From an uncultured Actinomycetes bacterium (GTDB lineage: Bacteria; Actinomycetota; Actinomycetes; Nanopelagicales; Nanopelagicaceae): a stretch of DNA of 8,030 nucleotides. Of this stretch, positions 6,078-8,030 are shown in pieces (the first letter of the stretch is position 1; each line of letters opens with the position of its first letter). Position numbers and translations under genes: made by a program. The notes beneath the pieces are model-generated. The model searched no databases and was not told where the DNA came from. It was given only the letters and a program-made list of their open reading frames with translations. The DNA is taken from positions 1-8,030 of the forward strand of contig CAIVOW010000164.1 of the NCBI GenBank assembly GCA_903907665.1, read 5' to 3'.

Positions 6078-6647
6078 ATGAAGGTCAATCAGCACATCCA
6101 AGACGCCTATAACTGGTTTAGCGGCGCTCCGCTCCACATTTTGGTCATCATCGTCGTTGCCCTGATTTTCCAGAGTTTCGGTGGCCGGGCAATAACACGT
6201 GCCATGGACCGAATTGCCACCGCAGATTTCGTTCCTGGGCCGCAGAGAACTATCGCCCGTCAAAAGGAGAGAGCTCGAACTCTTGGCTCGATTTTGAAGT
6301 CAACGCTTAACGGAACTGTCTGGCTGATTGCAACAGCAATGTTGCTGAGCGAGTTTGGCTTAAATCTTGGACCCATCATTGCATCAGCTGGAGTTATAGG
6401 AGTTGCACTTGGACTTGGTGCGCAGACAATCGTGCGTGACATTCTGGCGGGAATTTTTATGTTGGTTGAAGATCAATACGGGGTCGGGGATGAAATATTA
6501 GTTCTTGAGGTTAAAGGAATTGTTGAATCTGTCGGACTTCGCATCACAACAGTCCGCTCTAAGGACGGAACTCTCTGGTACATCCGCAATGGTGAAGTTC
6601 TTAAAATTGGAAATAACTCACAACCAAAAAGTAAATTAGCTAAATAA
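6078..6647 (+). CDS. mscS: Small-conductance mechanosensitive channel (MscS family), C-terminally short
   Basis: MscS channels open under membrane tension to release solutes during hypo-osmotic shock. This 189-residue protein has TM1 at about 19-36, a basic linker (R57-R67), TM2 at about 77-94 and the Gly/Ala-rich pore helix at about 99-130 (ASAGVIGVALGLGAQ, then IVRDILAGIFMLVEDQYGVGDEI), which is the clearest family signature. The beta domain follows at about 135-180 (VESVGLRITTVRSKDGTLWYIRNGEV). The protein then stops after GNNSQPKSKLAK, whereas related actinobacterial channels, from memory, continue for some tens of residues into the alpha/beta C-terminal domain. The cytosolic cage is thus reduced or absent. 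The stop directly abuts the end of the globin gene. ATG at 6078 is the only good start. Confidence 0.92.
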   Translation: MKVNQHIQDAYNWFSGAPLHILVIIVVALIFQSFGGRAITRAMDRIATADFVPGPQRTIARQKERARTLGSILKSTLNGTVWLIATAMLLSEFGLNLGPIIASAGVIGVALGLGAQTIVRDILAGIFMLVEDQYGVGDEILVLEVKGIVESVGLRITTVRSKDGTLWYIRNGEVLKIGNNSQPKSKLAK

Positions 6648-6659
6648 TTAATTTGGTTG
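6621..6659. terminator. Inverted repeat spanning the mscS/globin convergent junction, possible weak bidirectional terminator
   Basis: CAACCAAA (6621-6628) pairs with TTTGGTTG (6652-6659), and inside it AATTA (6634-6638) pairs with TAATT (6645-6649) around a 6-base loop. The structure is built entirely from the last codons of both genes. There is no T-tract on either side, so intrinsic termination would be weak; it may instead protect 3' ends. Confidence 0.4.
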
Positions 6660-7028
6660 ATTTACCAAAAATTGAGCAGCACCTTCCATATAACTCCACA
6701 ATTCATCTTTTAAATCTTGATCAGCATCAATTTCATCAACAGCTGATTTCATGCACCTCAACCATGCATTTTTTGCTGCTTCATCAATATGAAATTGTGC
6801 ATGACGCATACGAAGACGTGGATGACCCCGCATTTCACCGTATGTCTTTGGGCCACCCCAATACTGTTCAAGGAACATCATTAATCGATTTGCAGCGCCT
6901 TTGAGGTCTTCGTCAGGATACATGGGACGCAAAATTGGATCTTGGGTAATAAGGGCATAAAAATGTGAGGTCAGATTTTCAAAGACTTGATGGCCACCAA
7001 TGCGCTCATAGAAACTCACTTCTTCCAT
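6648..7028 (-). CDS. glbO: Group II truncated haemoglobin (HbO type)
   Basis: This haem protein of the 2-on-2 globin fold probably acts in O2/NO/peroxide chemistry near the respiratory chain. Its 126 residues are the normal length. Signature residues align with mycobacterial GlbO at an offset of one: Y24 (B10), Y37 (CD1), proximal H76 (F8) in RMRHAQFHI, and W89 (G8) in NAWLRCM. MFLEQYWGGP (51-60) and RGHPRLRMRH (67-76) are nearly identical to the family consensus. The ATG is 10 bases after the MFS stop codon, and its ribosome site AGGA (7037-7040) overlaps that TAG, so the two genes form one operon with likely translational coupling. The gene ends back-to-back with mscS. Confidence 0.96.
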   Translation of the reverse strand: MEEVSFYERIGGHQVFENLTSHFYALITQDPILRPMYPDEDLKGAANRLMMFLEQYWGGPKTYGEMRGHPRLRMRHAQFHIDEAAKNAWLRCMKSAVDEIDADQDLKDELWSYMEGAAQFLVNQPN

Positions 7029-7038
7029 TTCTGTGTTC

Positions 7039-8030
7039 CTAGCTTTTAACTTTTTTTACTTTTACGAAGCCGTTGGTTAACTCACTGTCTTTACCGATTT
7101 GTAGAACAAAGTAGCAAGTAATAATACAAAATAGGCCCGAGATATAAAACGCCGCAGAATAGTTACCAAACTTTGTCCGAAGGAGTGCAGCGCCAAGTGC
7201 TGCTATGGATCCCCCGATTTGATGTGATGCAAAAACCCACCCATAAATAACCGTTGAGCGTTCTGGCCCCAAAATTGTGCGGCAGATGACAATTGTCGGG
7301 GGTACGGTGGCAACCCAATCTAGACCGTAAAAAATAATAAAGACAAGAGTTGAAGGATGAACCGTTTGAAAAAGAATGGCTGGCAGAATAAATAATGAGA
7401 TGCCGCGAAGCAAGTAGTAGAAGAAAAGAAGCTTTCGGGGGTCTACTTTATCTGTCATCCAACCTGATGCCATGGTGCCAATAACATCGAATACACCAAC
7501 GAGAGCAAGCAGACCTGCCGCAGTTACTTGTTGCATTCCGTGATCGTGGGCTGCAGCAATAAAGTGCGTGCCTACCAGTCCGCTGGTTGAAAGACCGCAG
7601 ACAAAAAACGATCCAGTTAGATACCAAAAGTCGCGAATCTTAGATGCTTCACGGAGCGCACCTATTGCTTCCTTTGCTGCATTGCGTTTTATCTGTGGGG
7701 GTTCTACATAATCATCCGGGGCGCCATATGGTGTAATTCCAATTTTTGCTGGACTCTCTTTAAGAAACAGAGCAATTAACGGCACCATCACCCAGGCAGC
7801 GCAGGCAACTGTTATGGAGACTGACTTCCAGCCATGGTGAGTTGCTAACCACGAAAGTCCTGGTAGAAAAATTAATTGACCAGTTGCCGCCGCGGCTGTT
7901 AGCGCTCCTAACACAACTCCTTTTCTTTCAATAAACCAACGGTTTGCAATTGAAGCTGCGAAAACTAGCGCCATAGAACCAGTGCCAGATCCCACAACGA
8001 AGCCCCACAGAACTATCAAATGCCATGGTG
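7039..8030 (-). CDS. Major facilitator superfamily transporter, N-terminus outside the window
   Basis: The frame is open to the right edge, with 329 residues visible. A TTG at 8019 is not the start: the codons before it (Pro, Trp, His) continue the frame and the protein would lack its first helices. The first visible segment, GFVVGSGTGSMALVFAA then ANRWFIERKG, fits TM4 and its loop, so about TM1-3 (some 90-100 residues) are missing. TM5 (TAAAATGQLIFLPG) and TM6 follow, then a hydrophilic central loop, TM7, TM8 with the GWMTDKVDPRK motif, and TM9-12 near the C-terminus (KVKKVKS). The style resembles actinobacterial MFS members near the oxalate/formate or monocarboxylate groups. The substrate cannot be assigned. 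It is co-transcribed with glbO, which lies 10 bases downstream. Confidence 0.92.
   Translation of the reverse strand, partial: PWHLIVLWGFVVGSGTGSMALVFAASIANRWFIERKGVVLGALTAAAATGQLIFLPGLSWLATHHGWKSVSITVACAAWVMVPLIALFLKESPAKIGITPYGAPDDYVEPPQIKRNAAKEAIGALREASKIRDFWYLTGSFFVCGLSTSGLVGTHFIAAAHDHGMQQVTAAGLLALVGVFDVIGTMASGWMTDKVDPRKLLFFYYLLRGISLFILPAILFQTVHPSTLVFIIFYGLDWVATVPPTIVICRTILGPERSTVIYGWVFASHQIGGSIAALGAALLRTKFGNYSAAFYISGLFCIITCYFVLQIGKDSELTNGFVKVKKVKS

Noticed and set aside
5897..6263. Minus-strand ORFs across the HNH/mscS intergenic region and the start of mscS
   Set aside because: They overlap the promoter region and the mscS start, and have no recognisable sequence features.
6653..6904. 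Plus-strand ORF opposite the globin
   Set aside because: It is antisense to a clear HbO globin, with no supporting signal.
8017..8019. TTG as start of the MFS transporter
   Set aside because: The frame continues upstream to the edge and the first transmembrane helices would be missing, so the gene is simply cut by the window.

Overview
The window looks like an actinobacterial chromosome segment of moderate, roughly mid-40s GC by eye. Three proteins point that way: a ribose-5-phosphate isomerase B with the glutamate-type active site, a group II truncated haemoglobin closely resembling mycobacterial GlbO, and an HNH nuclease of the short actinobacterial type. Low GC combined with very tight spacing suggests a streamlined lineage such as the freshwater acI group (Nanopelagicales). 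That placement is inference, not a database result.

Left part (1-1540): two secreted proteins are transcribed divergently from a 245-base intergenic region rich in inverted repeats. The minus-strand gene runs off the left edge and encodes a collagen-like protein: signal peptide, a short FYIDT-type module, then Gly-X-Y triplets. The plus-strand gene encodes a small exported Ala-rich helical protein with two related halves and a Met/Gly tail, closed by a strong intrinsic terminator.

Middle part (1541-5261): housekeeping genes. rpiB (+) converges on trmB (-), and their stop codons share the same TTAA. trmB diverges from pepN (+), a complete 845-residue M1 aminopeptidase N, across about 48 bases.

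Right part (5262-8030): on the minus strand an HNH nuclease is followed after 9 bases by a 43-residue membrane protein gene, whose last codons and stop have been tandemly duplicated (13 bp x 2). mscS (+) encodes a shortened mechanosensitive channel. It abuts, with no spacer, the end of a minus-strand operon made of an MFS transporter (cut by the right edge) and a truncated haemoglobin.

Most of the window is ordinary and compact. The parts that stand out are the collagen-like gene with its divergent partner and structured intergenic region, the 43-residue membrane ORF with its duplicated end, and the C-terminally short MscS. I see no tRNA, rRNA, insertion sequence, CRISPR array or recognisable defence system.
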